64,000 bases of DNA from an uncultured Carboxylicivirga sp. (GCA_947503525.1 CANNEA010000003.1:744001-808000), one strand, 5' to 3'. Counted from the first letter of the stretch, positions 45,084 to 55,851 are shown. Program-made: numbers and translations. The notes: generated by a model not told the origin, from the sequence alone.

Positions 45084-48035
45084 CTATGCAAATAATTCTT
45101 TAAGTTCGTTTTTACTGATATCTTTTAATGGATTGTTTGTTGTAATAAATGTATCGGCCAACTCTAACTTCCTCTCTTGCAGCTTTAAAATCTTCTCTTC
45201 AATGCTTTCAGTGGAGATAAATTTATATACAAAAACATTTTTCGTTTGCCCGATACGATGAGCTCTGTTGATGGCTTGTGATTCTGCAGCGGGATTCCAC
45301 CAGGGATTGAGCACAAATACATAATCTGCTTCAACTAAATTAAGTCCAACACCACCTGCCTTCAGCGAAATTAAAAACACCCTACAATCTTCATTTTTAG
45401 TGAAATCACTGATCGCCTTCTGTCGATTTGTAGTTGAACCAATTAATTTAGAATACTTTATCTTTTTAAGGTTAAGATCTTTCTCTATAAGCTCAAGGTC
45501 TTTTACAAAAGATGAAAATATGAGCACCTTGTGTTTTTCACTAATTACATTATCCAGTTTCTCAAATATCTGTTGATATTTACCAGATGTACCAGCATAA
45601 CTTTCATCAACCAGGCTAGGGTGATTGGCTATTTGTCTTAATTTTGTGAGGGCCTTTAATGCCAATATGGCATTTTTATTTACCCCTGTTTGCTCTATGG
45701 CTTTCAGCAATTCATTTCTTATTCCGGACTTCTCCCTTTCGTAAAACTTTTGCTGATCCTCAGTCATATCGCAAAGAAGCACCTGTTCTGTGACAGGAGG
45801 TAGTTCTTTAGCTACCATTTCTTTTGTTCGCCGAAGTATAAATGGTGTAATTATCTGACGAAGTTTTAGCTCCTTTTCTTCACTTTTTTTCTTCTCAATT
45901 GGTCCGGCATAATGGTTCTTAAAAAAGTTAAGGTTGCCAAGCAAGCCATTATTTACAAAATTCATTTGAGCCCATAAGTCCACCAAAGCATTTTCTATCG
46001 GCGTACCCGTCAATACCAATTTATTATCACATTGTAAGGAAGAAATGGCCTGATATATCTTTGATCCGGGATTTTTAATATTCTGACTCTCATCACAAAT
46101 CACATAATGAAACCTGTAATTTTTAAGATACTCAATATCATTTCGAACCACACCATAACTACTAAGTACGATATGATAATGTCTTAATATTTGACCTATA
46201 TCTTTCGACTTCACACGGTTAGTTCCAGTATAGAGATAAATCTTCAGGGATGGCGCAAATTTTTTAATTTCATTGGCCCAGTTATGTACCAGCGAAGTTG
46301 GCATAACAATAAGACTTGCCGGCAAATTACTTTTATTAAAACCACTTATCTTTTTGTCGAACATTGACAGTTGCTCAGTCGGGGTATTGGGTTCATTTCT
46401 AGCATCATCTTCAGAATTGTATTGAGCCAGCAGCATTGAAATGGTCTGTATAGTTTTTCCCAGTCCCATATCATCAGCTAAAATACCCCCAAACTTATTC
46501 TTATTTAGCAATTGCATCCATGAATAACCTTCTTGCTGATAATGACGTAATTCGGCATTTAATCCCTCAGGCGAATCCAATACTAAAGTTTTATCTTCAT
46601 TAACTAATTCTTCAACTCGCTTATACCAATCCGGAGAAACATCTTTTAGTTTATCTTTTTCCAAGAGGTTAAAATGCATTTTGTCCAATTGCATTTTATC
46701 GCCTTTTACTTCCACAAAATGCATTAAGTCCGTAAAGCGACTAAACCATTCCAACGGAATAATAAAATGCTCGCCATTCGGGAGTATGTATTCTCTGTTT
46801 CCTTTTAAAATATTCTGTCTTATTTTATGGAAAGGAATCTTAAATTCTCCAATAACAATTACAGCATTTATATCAAACCAATCATTATCTTCGGTATAAG
46901 CAACTGTAAGTTTAACTTTCCCGGTATAGAAGACTTCATCAAAACCGGATTGACTTATCAGAATATTACTCTGTAGAAGGGCAGCACTGTTTGTATTTAG
47001 CCATTCTACCATTGAACTAATTTGATCCGTAGCAAATGCATCTATATGTTCCGGTTGATATTGAGATTCACCAACTTGTTTCAGTCCATATTGCTTAAGT
47101 GTGTTTACAACCTCACCTTCTTTGTATTTATCCCGTTTCAATCGATAAAAAGTATACTCTCTCTTGTTTTTCAGCATATCAACAAAAACAGATGATTTTG
47201 TTCCAGCTAAGTATTCTTTATTATCGTATTTAAATTTTAAGGTCAATACCGGATTATGCGCCAGATCCTTTTCCAGAGACAATATGGCTTTCATATCCAC
47301 CTTTTTATCCTCAATATCAAAGCCAATGGCTTCGACCTTATGGTTCCGAATACTCGTTTTTACAAAAGTGGACATGTAAGTTTTAACGCTAAGCAACTTT
47401 ACCAACACATGATTAACCCTTAAAAAAGGTTTGAACTTTTTACTATCTATATTTTCAAAACGAAATAGACGATTGTTGATGATGAAATTGGCCGGTTGTG
47501 AAGTTAATTCAATTAACTCGCGATTGGTTAAACCCATAGTTTGCTCACCCTTCATTATTTTAAGGGTGTATTTTAATCCAGTATGATCCAGCGTAAATGA
47601 AAAAATGGCTTCATCGAAAGTCGCATTTACCTTAATCTGATCAGAATTGTATATCCGGCTATATTTAGGATTTTTGTAATATATAGGCGTTCCGTCCAGA
47701 GCTAATATTTCAAGAGCCTTCGATATTTTTTTATCGATAAATGGTCTGATATGGTCTTCAGCATATTTAGGATCGAGCTTGTCGAAAAAGAGTTTTAAAG
47801 TTTTCTGTTTTGAGAACTGTTTGAAAAGATTTTGCTCATTAACCTCAGATAATAATTTTACGACTTCCTTCTGCGCTTCGGTAAACTGAAACTGATTACT
47901 CTTAAAATGATCGATAGTAACCTGCTCATTAAGACCTAAATAATTCTCCTGTCCACTTTCAGCAAAATAAGGAATTAAGGTTAATCCAATGTTTCTTTTT
48001 TCTGTAATAACAGCTACAAACTGCTCCATAAACAC
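45084..48035 (-). CDS. SNF2-family DEAD/DEAH-box helicase
   Basis: A 983-residue cytosolic SNF2 ATPase. Walker A is in GGILADDMGLGKTIQT (about 517-531); Walker B is the variant DESQ in VICDESQNIKN (about 645); ILRRTKEMV and the second RecA lobe (KVLIFSSFVKDLEL, ISLKAGGVGLNLVEADYVF, INRAHRIGQTKNVFVYKF) follow. The N-terminal 450 residues are the extended region seen in bacterial HepA-like proteins without an evident zinc-binding SWIM motif. It likely remodels protein-DNA complexes, for example during transcription or repair. Single gene in appearance, divergent from the oxidoreductase gene at 48228. Confidence 0.93.
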   Translation of the reverse strand: MFMEQFVAVITEKRNIGLTLIPYFAESGQENYLGLNEQVTIDHFKSNQFQFTEAQKEVVKLLSEVNEQNLFKQFSKQKTLKLFFDKLDPKYAEDHIRPFIDKKISKALEILALDGTPIYYKNPKYSRIYNSDQIKVNATFDEAIFSFTLDHTGLKYTLKIMKGEQTMGLTNRELIELTSQPANFIINNRLFRFENIDSKKFKPFLRVNHVLVKLLSVKTYMSTFVKTSIRNHKVEAIGFDIEDKKVDMKAILSLEKDLAHNPVLTLKFKYDNKEYLAGTKSSVFVDMLKNKREYTFYRLKRDKYKEGEVVNTLKQYGLKQVGESQYQPEHIDAFATDQISSMVEWLNTNSAALLQSNILISQSGFDEVFYTGKVKLTVAYTEDNDWFDINAVIVIGEFKIPFHKIRQNILKGNREYILPNGEHFIIPLEWFSRFTDLMHFVEVKGDKMQLDKMHFNLLEKDKLKDVSPDWYKRVEELVNEDKTLVLDSPEGLNAELRHYQQEGYSWMQLLNKNKFGGILADDMGLGKTIQTISMLLAQYNSEDDARNEPNTPTEQLSMFDKKISGFNKSNLPASLIVMPTSLVHNWANEIKKFAPSLKIYLYTGTNRVKSKDIGQILRHYHIVLSSYGVVRNDIEYLKNYRFHYVICDESQNIKNPGSKIYQAISSLQCDNKLVLTGTPIENALVDLWAQMNFVNNGLLGNLNFFKNHYAGPIEKKKSEEKELKLRQIITPFILRRTKEMVAKELPPVTEQVLLCDMTEDQQKFYEREKSGIRNELLKAIEQTGVNKNAILALKALTKLRQIANHPSLVDESYAGTSGKYQQIFEKLDNVISEKHKVLIFSSFVKDLELIEKDLNLKKIKYSKLIGSTTNRQKAISDFTKNEDCRVFLISLKAGGVGLNLVEADYVFVLNPWWNPAAESQAINRAHRIGQTKNVFVYKFISTESIEEKILKLQERKLELADTFITTNNPLKDISKNELKELFA

Positions 48036-48227
48036 CTTTAAACTAATTGTTTTGTATTCTAACTTCTTATGTATAGAACCAACAAAGATAACAGCTTTAT
48101 TAGAGCTATAAGCGATTAATAAACTTTAAAAAAATCTAATTAAGCCTTTAAGCAATTATTCCAATCGAACTTTTTGGCCTATTAATCGTCTACTACACAT
48201 ACAGAAATTGATTGAAAAAACACATTA

Positions 48228-48824
48228 ATGAAACATCTTATCATATTTGCACATCCATCAACAAATAGCTTTAGTTATAAATTAAAAGATGCTTTAAAAG
48301 CGGATAGCATTAAAAAAGGGTGGGAGTGCACCATTCGTGATCTTTACGAAATGAAGTTTGATCCGGTTCTTTGGCCATCGGAGTTAGCCCAATTAAAAAA
48401 GGGTGAAACCGATGAAAGCATAAAAAAGGAACAAGAGTTGGTTAAAGCTGCAGATATTATAAGTGTGGTTTATCCATTGTGGTGGGCAGGTTTTCCTGCC
48501 ATATTAAAAGGATACATTGATAGAGTACTGGCTTATGGTTTTGCCTACAAGGCCGATGAAAATGGCATAGTAGGTCAGTTAGGCAATAAGAAAGTGTACT
48601 TGTTTACATCAATGGGTAATACTTTGGAACAATATGAACAAAAGGGACTTCTTGAGGCATTTAAGAAGATTCAAGGCGGCGAGGTATTTGAGTTTTGTGG
48701 AATGGAGGTTAAAAACCATCAATTCTTCCCTGAAATACCTTCGGCAAGCAATGAAATTATTGAACAACACATAAATGAAGCCTTATCCATTTTTGAGCCT
48801 AAAGTATCACCCCTTGCAAATTAA
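48228..48824 (+). CDS. NAD(P)H dehydrogenase (quinone)-like flavoprotein
   Basis: A 198-residue flavodoxin-fold protein. HLIIFAHPSTNSFSYKLKDAL is the FMN/FAD phosphate-binding start of the NQO1/KefF/MdaB family; DIISVVYPLWWAGFPAILKGYIDRVL is the hallmark FAD-contact block, and YLFTSMGNT follows. These enzymes reduce quinones by two electrons and some serve as ancillary proteins of K+/H+ antiporters. No antiporter gene is adjacent, so a detoxifying quinone reductase role is the simpler reading. No signal peptide, cytosolic. Single gene. Confidence 0.87.
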   Translation: MKHLIIFAHPSTNSFSYKLKDALKADSIKKGWECTIRDLYEMKFDPVLWPSELAQLKKGETDESIKKEQELVKAADIISVVYPLWWAGFPAILKGYIDRVLAYGFAYKADENGIVGQLGNKKVYLFTSMGNTLEQYEQKGLLEAFKKIQGGEVFEFCGMEVKNHQFFPEIPSASNEIIEQHINEALSIFEPKVSPLAN

Positions 48825-48985
48825 AACTTATCTTATTGATATTCATGCATTATCATCCTATTTCTTGATGATATATTGAGGTTGTATCTCAACTATTATA
48901 AATTTTACTTCAGGCTGTTGCCATTTTTGTTTTAATGCCAAGTAAATATTTTTAATTTTGCAGCGAATTTAAAAGTATAACAGGA

Positions 48986-50323
48986 ATGTTTGAGAATCTG
49001 AGTGAAAGGCTCGAGAGGTCGTTTAAGTTGATAAAGGGTGAAAGTAAAATCACCGAACTAAATATAGCCGAAACTTTAAAAGATGTACGTCGCGCCCTTT
49101 TGGACGCCGATGTTAACTATAAAACAGCTAAACAATTTACCGAAACAGTTAGGGAAAAGGCAATGGGACAGAATGTTCTGACTGCCGTTAAACCTGGCGA
49201 AATGATGGTAAAATTAGTTCACGACGAGCTGGCCATTTTAATGGGAGGGGAGAAGGTTGATATCAACCTTGATGGTAACCCTGCTATTATTCTTATCGCA
49301 GGTCTTCAGGGATCGGGTAAAACTACTTTTACCGGTAAGTTGGCCAACCTGTTAAAAACTAAGAAAAGTAAAAATCCTCTTTTGGTGGCAGGTGATGTCT
49401 ATCGTCCTGCTGCGATCAACCAGCTGCAAGTGCTTGGTGAGCAAATAGGGGCTAAAGTATATACTGAAGAAGGCAGTAAAGATCCTGTTAAAATTGCCAA
49501 AGACGGTGTTAAAGAGGCCAAAAAAGGTGCTCATGACGTTGTTATCATTGATACCGCAGGTCGTTTAGCCGTTGACGAGCAGATGATGGACGAGATCTCT
49601 GCTGTTAAAAAGGCGGTTAATCCTGACGAGATTCTGTTTGTTGTGGATTCCATGACCGGACAGGATGCTGTTAATACGGCTAAAGAATTTAACGATCGCT
49701 TAGACTTTAACGGAGTTGTATTAACCAAGCTTGATGGTGATACACGTGGTGGTGCCGCTTTATCAATTCGAAGTGTTGTTGACAAGCCAATTAAGTTTGT
49801 TGGTACGGGTGAAAAAATGGATGCGCTTGATGTATTCCACCCTAGTCGTATGGCTGACCGTATCTTGGGTATGGGTGATATTGTATCACTTGTAGAACGT
49901 GCACAGGAACAGTTTGACGAAGAAGAAGCTCGCAAACTTCAAAAGAAGATTGCCAAGAACCAATTCAACTTTGATGATTTCCTAAAGCAGATTCAGCAAA
50001 TCAAAAAGATGGGTAACCTGAAAGATTTAGCTGGAATGATTCCGGGAATGGGTAAAATGCTTAAGAACATTGATTTTGATGATGACGCCTTCAAAGGAAT
50101 TGAAGCCATTATTCGCTCAATGACCCCAAGCGAGCGCGATCAACCATCAATCATCAATGGTAGTCGTAAAAAGCGTATTGCTGCTGGAAGTGGTTCTTCA
50201 ATTCAGGAAGTTAACCGTTTAATCAAGCAATTCGACGATACCCGTAAGGTGATGAAAATGATGACCACAGGGAATAAGATGAGTAAAATGATGGGTAAAA
50301 TGCCAATGGGTGGCCGTCGATAA
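48986..50323 (+). CDS. ffh: Signal recognition particle GTPase Ffh
   Basis: A 445-residue SRP54 protein. N domain (1-85, MFENLSERLERSFKLIKGE), G domain with GLQGSGKTTFTGKLA (P-loop near 108), VAGDVYRPAAINQL, IIDTAGRLAVDEQMM, TKLDGDTRGGAALS, and the methionine-rich M domain from about 300 (IQQIKKMGNLKDLAGMIPGM) to the C-terminal KMMGKMPMGGRR. It binds signal sequences and SRP RNA to target membrane proteins to FtsY and SecYEG. A clean terminator follows it. Confidence 0.98.
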   Translation: MFENLSERLERSFKLIKGESKITELNIAETLKDVRRALLDADVNYKTAKQFTETVREKAMGQNVLTAVKPGEMMVKLVHDELAILMGGEKVDINLDGNPAIILIAGLQGSGKTTFTGKLANLLKTKKSKNPLLVAGDVYRPAAINQLQVLGEQIGAKVYTEEGSKDPVKIAKDGVKEAKKGAHDVVIIDTAGRLAVDEQMMDEISAVKKAVNPDEILFVVDSMTGQDAVNTAKEFNDRLDFNGVVLTKLDGDTRGGAALSIRSVVDKPIKFVGTGEKMDALDVFHPSRMADRILGMGDIVSLVERAQEQFDEEEARKLQKKIAKNQFNFDDFLKQIQQIKKMGNLKDLAGMIPGMGKMLKNIDFDDDAFKGIEAIIRSMTPSERDQPSIINGSRKKRIAAGSGSSIQEVNRLIKQFDDTRKVMKMMTTGNKMSKMMGKMPMGGRR

Positions 50324-50337
50324 ATAAAGAACTTAAG

Positions 50338-50361
50338 GAAGCACTATCGTGCTTCTTTTTT
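50338..50361 (+). terminator. Intrinsic terminator after ffh
   Basis: GAAGCAC (50338-50344), loop TATC, GTGCTTC (50349-50355), then six T residues. Fifteen bases past the ffh stop. Confidence 0.9.
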
Positions 50362-50386
50362 ATATAACCCGGATAAAATCAACGCC

Positions 50387-51268
50387 ATGCAATTAATTGA
50401 TGGAAAAGCAACTTCTAAAGAAGTTCGTCTTGAAATAGCAGAAGAAGTTAAAAAATTAAAAGCTGCGGGTGGTAAAACACCTCATTTAGCCGCCATATTA
50501 GTTGGCCATGATGGTGGTAGCGAATCATATGTAGCTGGTAAAATGAGAGCTTGCGAAGAAGTAGGTTTCAAATCTAGCTTGATTCGATACGAAGACAATG
50601 TGACTCAGGAAGAACTATTGGCTAAAGTTGAAGAGCTAAATAATGATTCTGACATTGATGGTTTTATCGTTCAATTACCATTACCCAAACATATATCAGA
50701 AGATAAGGTTACTGAAACCATCGATCCTAAAAAGGATGTTGATGGCTTCCATCCTGTAAATGTTGGTCGAATGACCATTGGTATGCCGGCTTTTATTTCA
50801 GCTACGCCACAAGGCATAATGGAGCTATTAAAGCGCTATAAAGTAGATACATCAGGTAAAAATGTAGTTGTGATTGGCCGCAGTAATATTGTAGGTCGTC
50901 CTATGAGTGTTTTATTGTCTCAGAAGGGAAATCCTGGTGATGCTACGGTTACTGTTACACATAGCCGAACAAAAAACTTAAAAGAAGTTTGTCTTCAGGC
51001 CGACATCATTATTGCAGCTATTGGTTCGCCTGGTTTTGTTAAAGGTGATATGGTTAAAGAAGGTGCTGTTGTAATTGATGTAGGTACAACTCGTGTGCCT
51101 GCAACAGATACTAAATCAGGCTGGCGTTTAAAAGGTGATGTTTTATTTGATGAAGTGGCTCCTAAATGCTCATTTATTACTCCTGTTCCTGGTGGAGTAG
51201 GACCAATGACCATTACTTCATTAATCATCAATACGCTTAAATCGGCTAAGAAAGAGATTTATAAATAA
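50387..51268 (+). CDS. folD: Bifunctional methylenetetrahydrofolate dehydrogenase/cyclohydrolase
   Basis: A 293-residue Fol[22 protein letters not shown] contains the catalytic Lys and Tyr region, [12 protein letters not shown] and [12 protein letters not shown] are the substrate-site motifs, and [19 protein letters not shown] is the NADP-binding fold; [13 protein letters not shown] ends the domain. It interconverts 5,10-methylene- and 10-formyl-tetrahydrofolate for one-carbon metabolism. It has its own transcription unit judging by the terminators on both sides. Confidence 0.98.
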   Translation: MQLIDGKATSKEVRLEIAEEVKKLKAAGGKTPHLAAILVGHDGGSESYVAGKMRACEEVGFKSSLIRYEDNVTQEELLAKVEELNNDSDIDGFIVQLPLPKHISEDKVTETIDPKKDVDGFHPVNVGRMTIGMPAFISATPQGIMELLKRYKVDTSGKNVVVIGRSNIVGRPMSVLLSQKGNPGDATVTVTHSRTKNLKEVCLQADIIIAAIGSPGFVKGDMVKEGAVVIDVGTTRVPATDTKSGWRLKGDVLFDEVAPKCSFITPVPGGVGPMTITSLIINTLKSAKKEIYK

Positions 51269-51289
51269 AAGCTAATAGCTTAAATGTTT

Positions 51290-51334
51290 AAGGATCGCAT
51301 GTTTATAAATAATACTTATAAACATGCGATCCTT
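51290..51334. terminator. Bidirectional terminator between folD and the DUF4301 gene
   Basis: A perfect 19-bp stem: 51290-51308 (AAGGATCGCATG...) pairs with 51316-51334, around a 7-base loop. T-rich on the plus side (CCTTTTATAT) and A/T-rich on the other. It separates convergent genes. Confidence 0.88.
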
Positions 51335-51372
51335 TTATATTAATACCATCAGCCAACAGAGATAAGCATCTT

Positions 51373-52905
51373 TTAATTTGGTTGATGCTGAGGACGAAGC
51401 AGATCCATAACCGTTTTTACAGGGTTAAATGTGCTAATAGGTACTTCCACAAAAAATGTAATCCAATTGGCCATTGCACCATTCCACAAACCCGGCAATT
51501 CAAGGGCCTTTAAGGACTTACCATTTTGGGTTTTCTCAGATATAAAACCTGTACTAGGATCGATAAACTGATGAAGATCAAACTTCTTACCTTCATAATT
51601 CTTTATGTAACAAACCAGATCAACAGGATTGAAGTGAGAACTGTTATTTAAAATAGTCTGCTGTGCATCATTTTCCGGATCTATCTGCGCACCTTCAACA
51701 ATCTGTAAACTCGTACTTCCATCACTTTGCTTTACCCAGAAAGGTCCGCCACCCGGCTCACCTTCATTTTTCACCATTCCACATACGCGAATTGGTCGGT
51801 CAAGCCTGTTTTTTAAGTATGTGATTTGCTCATTTTGTTCGCTTCCTTCAATGGCAACAGGCACTTCAAGTTGTAATTGATCAGCCAGAAAACGCATGCC
51901 TTCGTTTATACCTGATTGAATAACTTCAGACTCTGTACTGTCAAGCTTCTTAAGTATATCGAATATAACAGACTTCTTTTGTAACAATAAGCCTGCTAAT
52001 GCCTTTTTATACTGAACTGTATCTTCCTGTAAATGATCCGGAACCACATTATCAATATTCTTAATAAAGATAAGCTCGTTTTGCATATCATTAAGATTTT
52101 CGATTAATGCTCCATGTCCGCCTGGTCGAAACAATAATTCTCCTTCTTCCGTTCTAAACGGCGTATTATCCGGATTAGCGGCAATAGTATCAGTTGATGA
52201 CTTTTGAAAGGAAAATCCAATGTCGTATTTTAGTTTGTACCTTTCTTCATACGAACTCAATACCTTATCAAGAATTTCTTTAAACTTCGATTGATGCTCG
52301 GGACTCACGGTAAAATGTACTTTACCTTTTTGATTTTTATCCTGTGCATATTTAGCGGTTTCACGCAAGTGCTCTTCAACAGGCGTAATACTTTTATCAC
52401 CTTCTTTATGAAATTGCAAAAGCCCTTTTGGTAATTTGCCATAATTCATTCCATCCTCATGTAACAAATGATGAATTAAAGTATGAATTTGGTCGGCATT
52501 TGAATTATCTACCTTAGCCTGCAAGCAAGCGACTAATTCAGTATGGAAGGCAAAATCCTTAAGTCGCGCTGCAAAATCAGCATATGGTTTGTTCGTAAGC
52601 ATATCCTTACGTGATTCGGGCTCAGCTTGTATAAACTCAAAAAGAGCTTTAAACATACGTGTCGCAGCACCGGAAGCAGGCACAAATTTAGCTACATCAA
52701 TATTTTCTTCAACTGCTTTGTCGAAAATTTCAATATAGTTTTTCAATTCATTGGGAGATAAATCCTGAATACCATCACCAATCAAAGCTGCCTTTTGAAG
52801 GTTAGCGTATGGAAATCCTTTTACAAAATTCGCCAGCTGATTTAATACCTTATCTGCACTTATTCCCTTTGTTTCTAATTGCTTATAATCTGAATCTGTA
52901 AACAT
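51373..52905 (-). CDS. DUF4301 family protein
   Basis: A 510-residue soluble protein matching DUF4301: N-terminal FTDSDYKQLETKGIS, FVPASGAATRMFKALFEF, RTEEGELLFRPGGHGALIEN, RVCGMVKNEGEPGGGPFWVK, NSSHFNPVDLVCYIKNYEGK, and the C-terminal LPGLWNGAMANWITFFVEVP. PASGAATRM and PGGHGALIEN recall sugar-nucleotidyltransferase-like folds, but I know of no proven activity. The family is characteristic of Bacteroidota. No signal peptide. It stands alone and is convergent with folD. Confidence 0.9.
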   Translation of the reverse strand: MFTDSDYKQLETKGISADKVLNQLANFVKGFPYANLQKAALIGDGIQDLSPNELKNYIEIFDKAVEENIDVAKFVPASGAATRMFKALFEFIQAEPESRKDMLTNKPYADFAARLKDFAFHTELVACLQAKVDNSNADQIHTLIHHLLHEDGMNYGKLPKGLLQFHKEGDKSITPVEEHLRETAKYAQDKNQKGKVHFTVSPEHQSKFKEILDKVLSSYEERYKLKYDIGFSFQKSSTDTIAANPDNTPFRTEEGELLFRPGGHGALIENLNDMQNELIFIKNIDNVVPDHLQEDTVQYKKALAGLLLQKKSVIFDILKKLDSTESEVIQSGINEGMRFLADQLQLEVPVAIEGSEQNEQITYLKNRLDRPIRVCGMVKNEGEPGGGPFWVKQSDGSTSLQIVEGAQIDPENDAQQTILNNSSHFNPVDLVCYIKNYEGKKFDLHQFIDPSTGFISEKTQNGKSLKALELPGLWNGAMANWITFFVEVPISTFNPVKTVMDLLRPQHQPN

Positions 52906-53153
52906 ATATTGGATTTAATAATATTAAGAAGTAATCGTAGATATAAATATAATAAAATGTTGTTGCTCTCGGTACTGCAATGATGCGGATTTTCATCAAA
53001 ACCTAAATTAAAATATATAGCGTTAGAATATTATACTATTTTATCCCAATGGTCTATTAGTCTATAATTCAAACCTTTAGAATTATTTTACGTTAAAAAA
53101 AAATAATATATTCGAACAAAATTTAAATCAATTAAATACTTAATAAACGTTTT

Positions 53154-54389
53154 ATGAAGAAACTCTTCATTGGTGCTGCTCTGTTAATTAGTAGCTTAAG
53201 TGCATACGCTGAAGGTTATCAAGTCAATTTACAAGGTAATCGACAAACAGGGATGGGGCACACAGGTACAGGACTTTTAATGGGTGCATCAAGCCTTCAT
53301 TTCAATCCTGGCGCTCTTGGATTTATGGAAAGTAAATACGAATTTTCTCTTGGAGCCAGTTTTATATTCTCCAATAATACATTTCAGAAACAAGGACCTT
53401 CTCTATACGAAGCGAAATCAGATAATCCTATGGGAACACCATTCTATTTTTATGGTGCCACCAAACTTACGGATAAAATGGTTTTTGGCCTATCCGTAAC
53501 CACTCCGTTTGGAAACTCATTAAGCTGGGGAAAGGAATGGGACGGTCGCTTCTTAATTCAGGACATTTCGTTACGAGCTATTTTTATTCAGCCAACCATT
53601 GCGTATAAAATAAACGACAAGTTTGGTGTTGGGGTTGGATTTGTAGCAGTAAACGGTGATGTTGAATTAAACAAAGCTTTACCATTAACAGATCAGGGTG
53701 GAGTAGAAGGTAATGTAAATATTGCCGGTAATACCTGGGCTTTCGGGTTTAATGCGGGACTTACTTATAAAGCCAATGAAACGCTTACACTTGGATTAAA
53801 TTACCGTTCAGAGGTAATGGTTAAACTTGAAGGTGGCGATGCTACTTTTAACACGCCAAAATCTTTAAATACTTCAAGTGCATTTCCTAAAAATAATAAG
53901 TTTGATGCCCAGTTACCTATGCCATACAACATTACATTTGGTGCTGGTTTTCAGGCTAGTGAAAAATTATTATTGGCATTGGATCTACAATATGTGGGAT
54001 GGTCAGCTTACAAAACACTGGATTTTGATTTTGAGCAAAACACGCCTTCTTTACAAGATTCAGAGAATGTTAGAAACTTTGAAAACACTATGATCTATCG
54101 TCTTGGTGCTGAGTATGAACTAAAAGAAAATGTGCAGTTAAGGGCTGGTATTTATTATGATACTACACCTATTCCAGAAGATCTTTTAACACCTGAAACA
54201 CCTGGAACCAATAAAACAGGTATATCAGCCGGATTCACATGGGGAATTACTGAAAAAATGGATTTAGATGGTTCACTTCTATATATCCATGGTCAGAAGA
54301 GAGAAGATGGTTATGCACCATCTAATTTCTATGGAACCTATTCAACTAATGCTATTATTCCAGGTATTGGTTTAACATACTCATTCTAA
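53154..54389 (+). CDS. OmpP1/FadL-family outer membrane transporter
   Basis: A 411-residue beta-barrel with signal peptide (LLISSLSAYA). The FadL signature is clear: EGYQVNLQGNRQTGMGHTGT, then GASSLHFNPGALGF; later SVTTPFGNSLSWGKEWDGRF and repeated amphipathic strands up to IIPGIGLTYSF. FadL proteins move hydrophobic compounds such as long-chain fatty acids across the outer membrane. The gene is 12 bases before a lipid-type SGNH lipoprotein gene, which suggests a shared role in lipid or ester uptake. Confidence 0.93.
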   Translation: MKKLFIGAALLISSLSAYAEGYQVNLQGNRQTGMGHTGTGLLMGASSLHFNPGALGFMESKYEFSLGASFIFSNNTFQKQGPSLYEAKSDNPMGTPFYFYGATKLTDKMVFGLSVTTPFGNSLSWGKEWDGRFLIQDISLRAIFIQPTIAYKINDKFGVGVGFVAVNGDVELNKALPLTDQGGVEGNVNIAGNTWAFGFNAGLTYKANETLTLGLNYRSEVMVKLEGGDATFNTPKSLNTSSAFPKNNKFDAQLPMPYNITFGAGFQASEKLLLALDLQYVGWSAYKTLDFDFEQNTPSLQDSENVRNFENTMIYRLGAEYELKENVQLRAGIYYDTTPIPEDLLTPETPGTNKTGISAGFTWGITEKMDLDGSLLYIHGQKREDGYAPSNFYGTYSTNAIIPGIGLTYSF

Positions 54390-54401
54390 AACATTAAAGA
54401 A

Positions 54402-55799
54402 ATGATAAGAAAATATATATCACATTTTGCACTGTTATTATCTGCTTTATTGTTATGGCAGTGTGAACCGAATATTGATTCGTTTCAACCTTCCAATGGT
54501 ACAGCGGATTTTTCAAGTTTTGTAACCATTGGCGATTCTTATACCGCAGGCTATACTGATGGAGCATTAAGCCAATACGGACAAATGAATAGCTTTAGTG
54601 CCATAATGGCAAAACAATTAATGTCGGTTGGAACCACTGAGTTTAAACAACCTCTGATTCCGGAAGGTAAAAGTATTGGTTCAGCCGGTAATGCAAGTCT
54701 TATTTTGTATGAAACAGGCATTCCAAGTATTCCTGTGGCTCCTTTGGCTCAGCCCGGTAATATCGAATTACTTACAGATCCAAGTACATGGATCAATGGT
54801 CAATACCACAATATAGGTGTTCCGGGTGCTAAATCATTTCATTTATTGGCTCCTGAATATGGTAATCCTGCATTAGGTGCTGGTAATTTCAACCCCTTTT
54901 ATGCACGCTTTGCTTCCCAGCCTGGAGTATCATCCATGTTGACAGATGCCATGGCGAATACACCAACATTTTTTAATCTTTGGTTAGCGGGGAATGATGT
55001 TTTATCCTACGCCTTATCTGGTGGTCAGGGTAATGTTGGTGGAACTGGAACCAATGATATCACAGATGAAGCTACATTTACATTTGCCATTAATACACTT
55101 CTTACCAACTTATCAGCTGGTGGAGCTAAAGGTGTAATAGGTAATATTCCGGATATTGAAGCAATTCCATACATTAGTTACATCCAATATGATGCCTTGG
55201 AACTAACAGCTGATTTAGCAGCTCAAATGAATGCAGCATATGCTGCTTATAATGCTGGAGCAGCAGCAAACGGACTTCCTACTATGGATTTTAAAGAAGG
55301 AAGAAATGCTTTTGTTATTGCAGATCCAACATATCCGATTGCTCAAATGAGACAAGCCTTACCTGGTGAGAAAATTTTAATAAGTGCTCTTGCAGGTATC
55401 CAAAGTGAAGACCGTTGGGGTTCGGCTACGCCAATTCCAAATACGCACACATTACACATCCAGACACCTCCTTTTAATTCTGTTAACCAGGTTGAAAACA
55501 TTAAGAGTGCAATAGTATCATTCAACGCAATTCTTAAGGCTCAGGCGGATGCCCATGGTGTAGCATTTGCTGATATTAATGCTTTAATGGAAGATTTAAA
55601 GGACGGTTACGTCATAGATGGTCATACTTATACTACAGCCTTTATTACAGGTGGTATCTTTTCATTAGATGGCATTCATTCGACAGCTCGTGGCTCAGCA
55701 ATTATTGCCAATAGTTTTATTGAAGCTATTAATAATAAATATGGTGCACAAGTACCAAAAGCAAACGTCAATGATTACATAACAGTTGAATTTCCATAG
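54402..55799 (+). CDS. SGNH/GDSL hydrolase lipoprotein
   Basis: A 465-residue lipoprotein with Cys21 in LLLWQCEPN. FVTIGDSYTAGYTDG is the GDSL block I with the catalytic Ser; NIGVPGAKSFHL is block II (Gly); FNLWLAGNDVLSYAL is block III (Asn); FSLDGIHSTARGSAIIANSF is block V with the Asp and His. It should be an esterase or lipase at the cell envelope. Cotranscription with the FadL porin gene suggests that it releases acyl chains taken up by that porin. A terminator follows. Confidence 0.9.
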   Translation: MIRKYISHFALLLSALLLWQCEPNIDSFQPSNGTADFSSFVTIGDSYTAGYTDGALSQYGQMNSFSAIMAKQLMSVGTTEFKQPLIPEGKSIGSAGNASLILYETGIPSIPVAPLAQPGNIELLTDPSTWINGQYHNIGVPGAKSFHLLAPEYGNPALGAGNFNPFYARFASQPGVSSMLTDAMANTPTFFNLWLAGNDVLSYALSGGQGNVGGTGTNDITDEATFTFAINTLLTNLSAGGAKGVIGNIPDIEAIPYISYIQYDALELTADLAAQMNAAYAAYNAGAAANGLPTMDFKEGRNAFVIADPTYPIAQMRQALPGEKILISALAGIQSEDRWGSATPIPNTHTLHIQTPPFNSVNQVENIKSAIVSFNAILKAQADAHGVAFADINALMEDLKDGYVIDGHTYTTAFITGGIFSLDGIHSTARGSAIIANSFIEAINNKYGAQVPKANVNDYITVEFP

Positions 55800-55826
55800 T
55801 ACCCGAATTCAACATTAAATATAGAA

Positions 55827-55851
55827 GGAGGGAACATTTCCCTCCTTTTTT
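55827..55851 (+). terminator. Intrinsic terminator after the SGNH lipoprotein gene
   Basis: GGAGGGAA (55827-55834), 3-base loop, TTCCCTCC (55838-55845), then six T residues. Confidence 0.9.

Noticed and set aside
46681-47379. Small plus-strand frames within the SNF2 helicase gene
   Set aside because: They are antisense to a well-conserved helicase and show no coding signals of their own.
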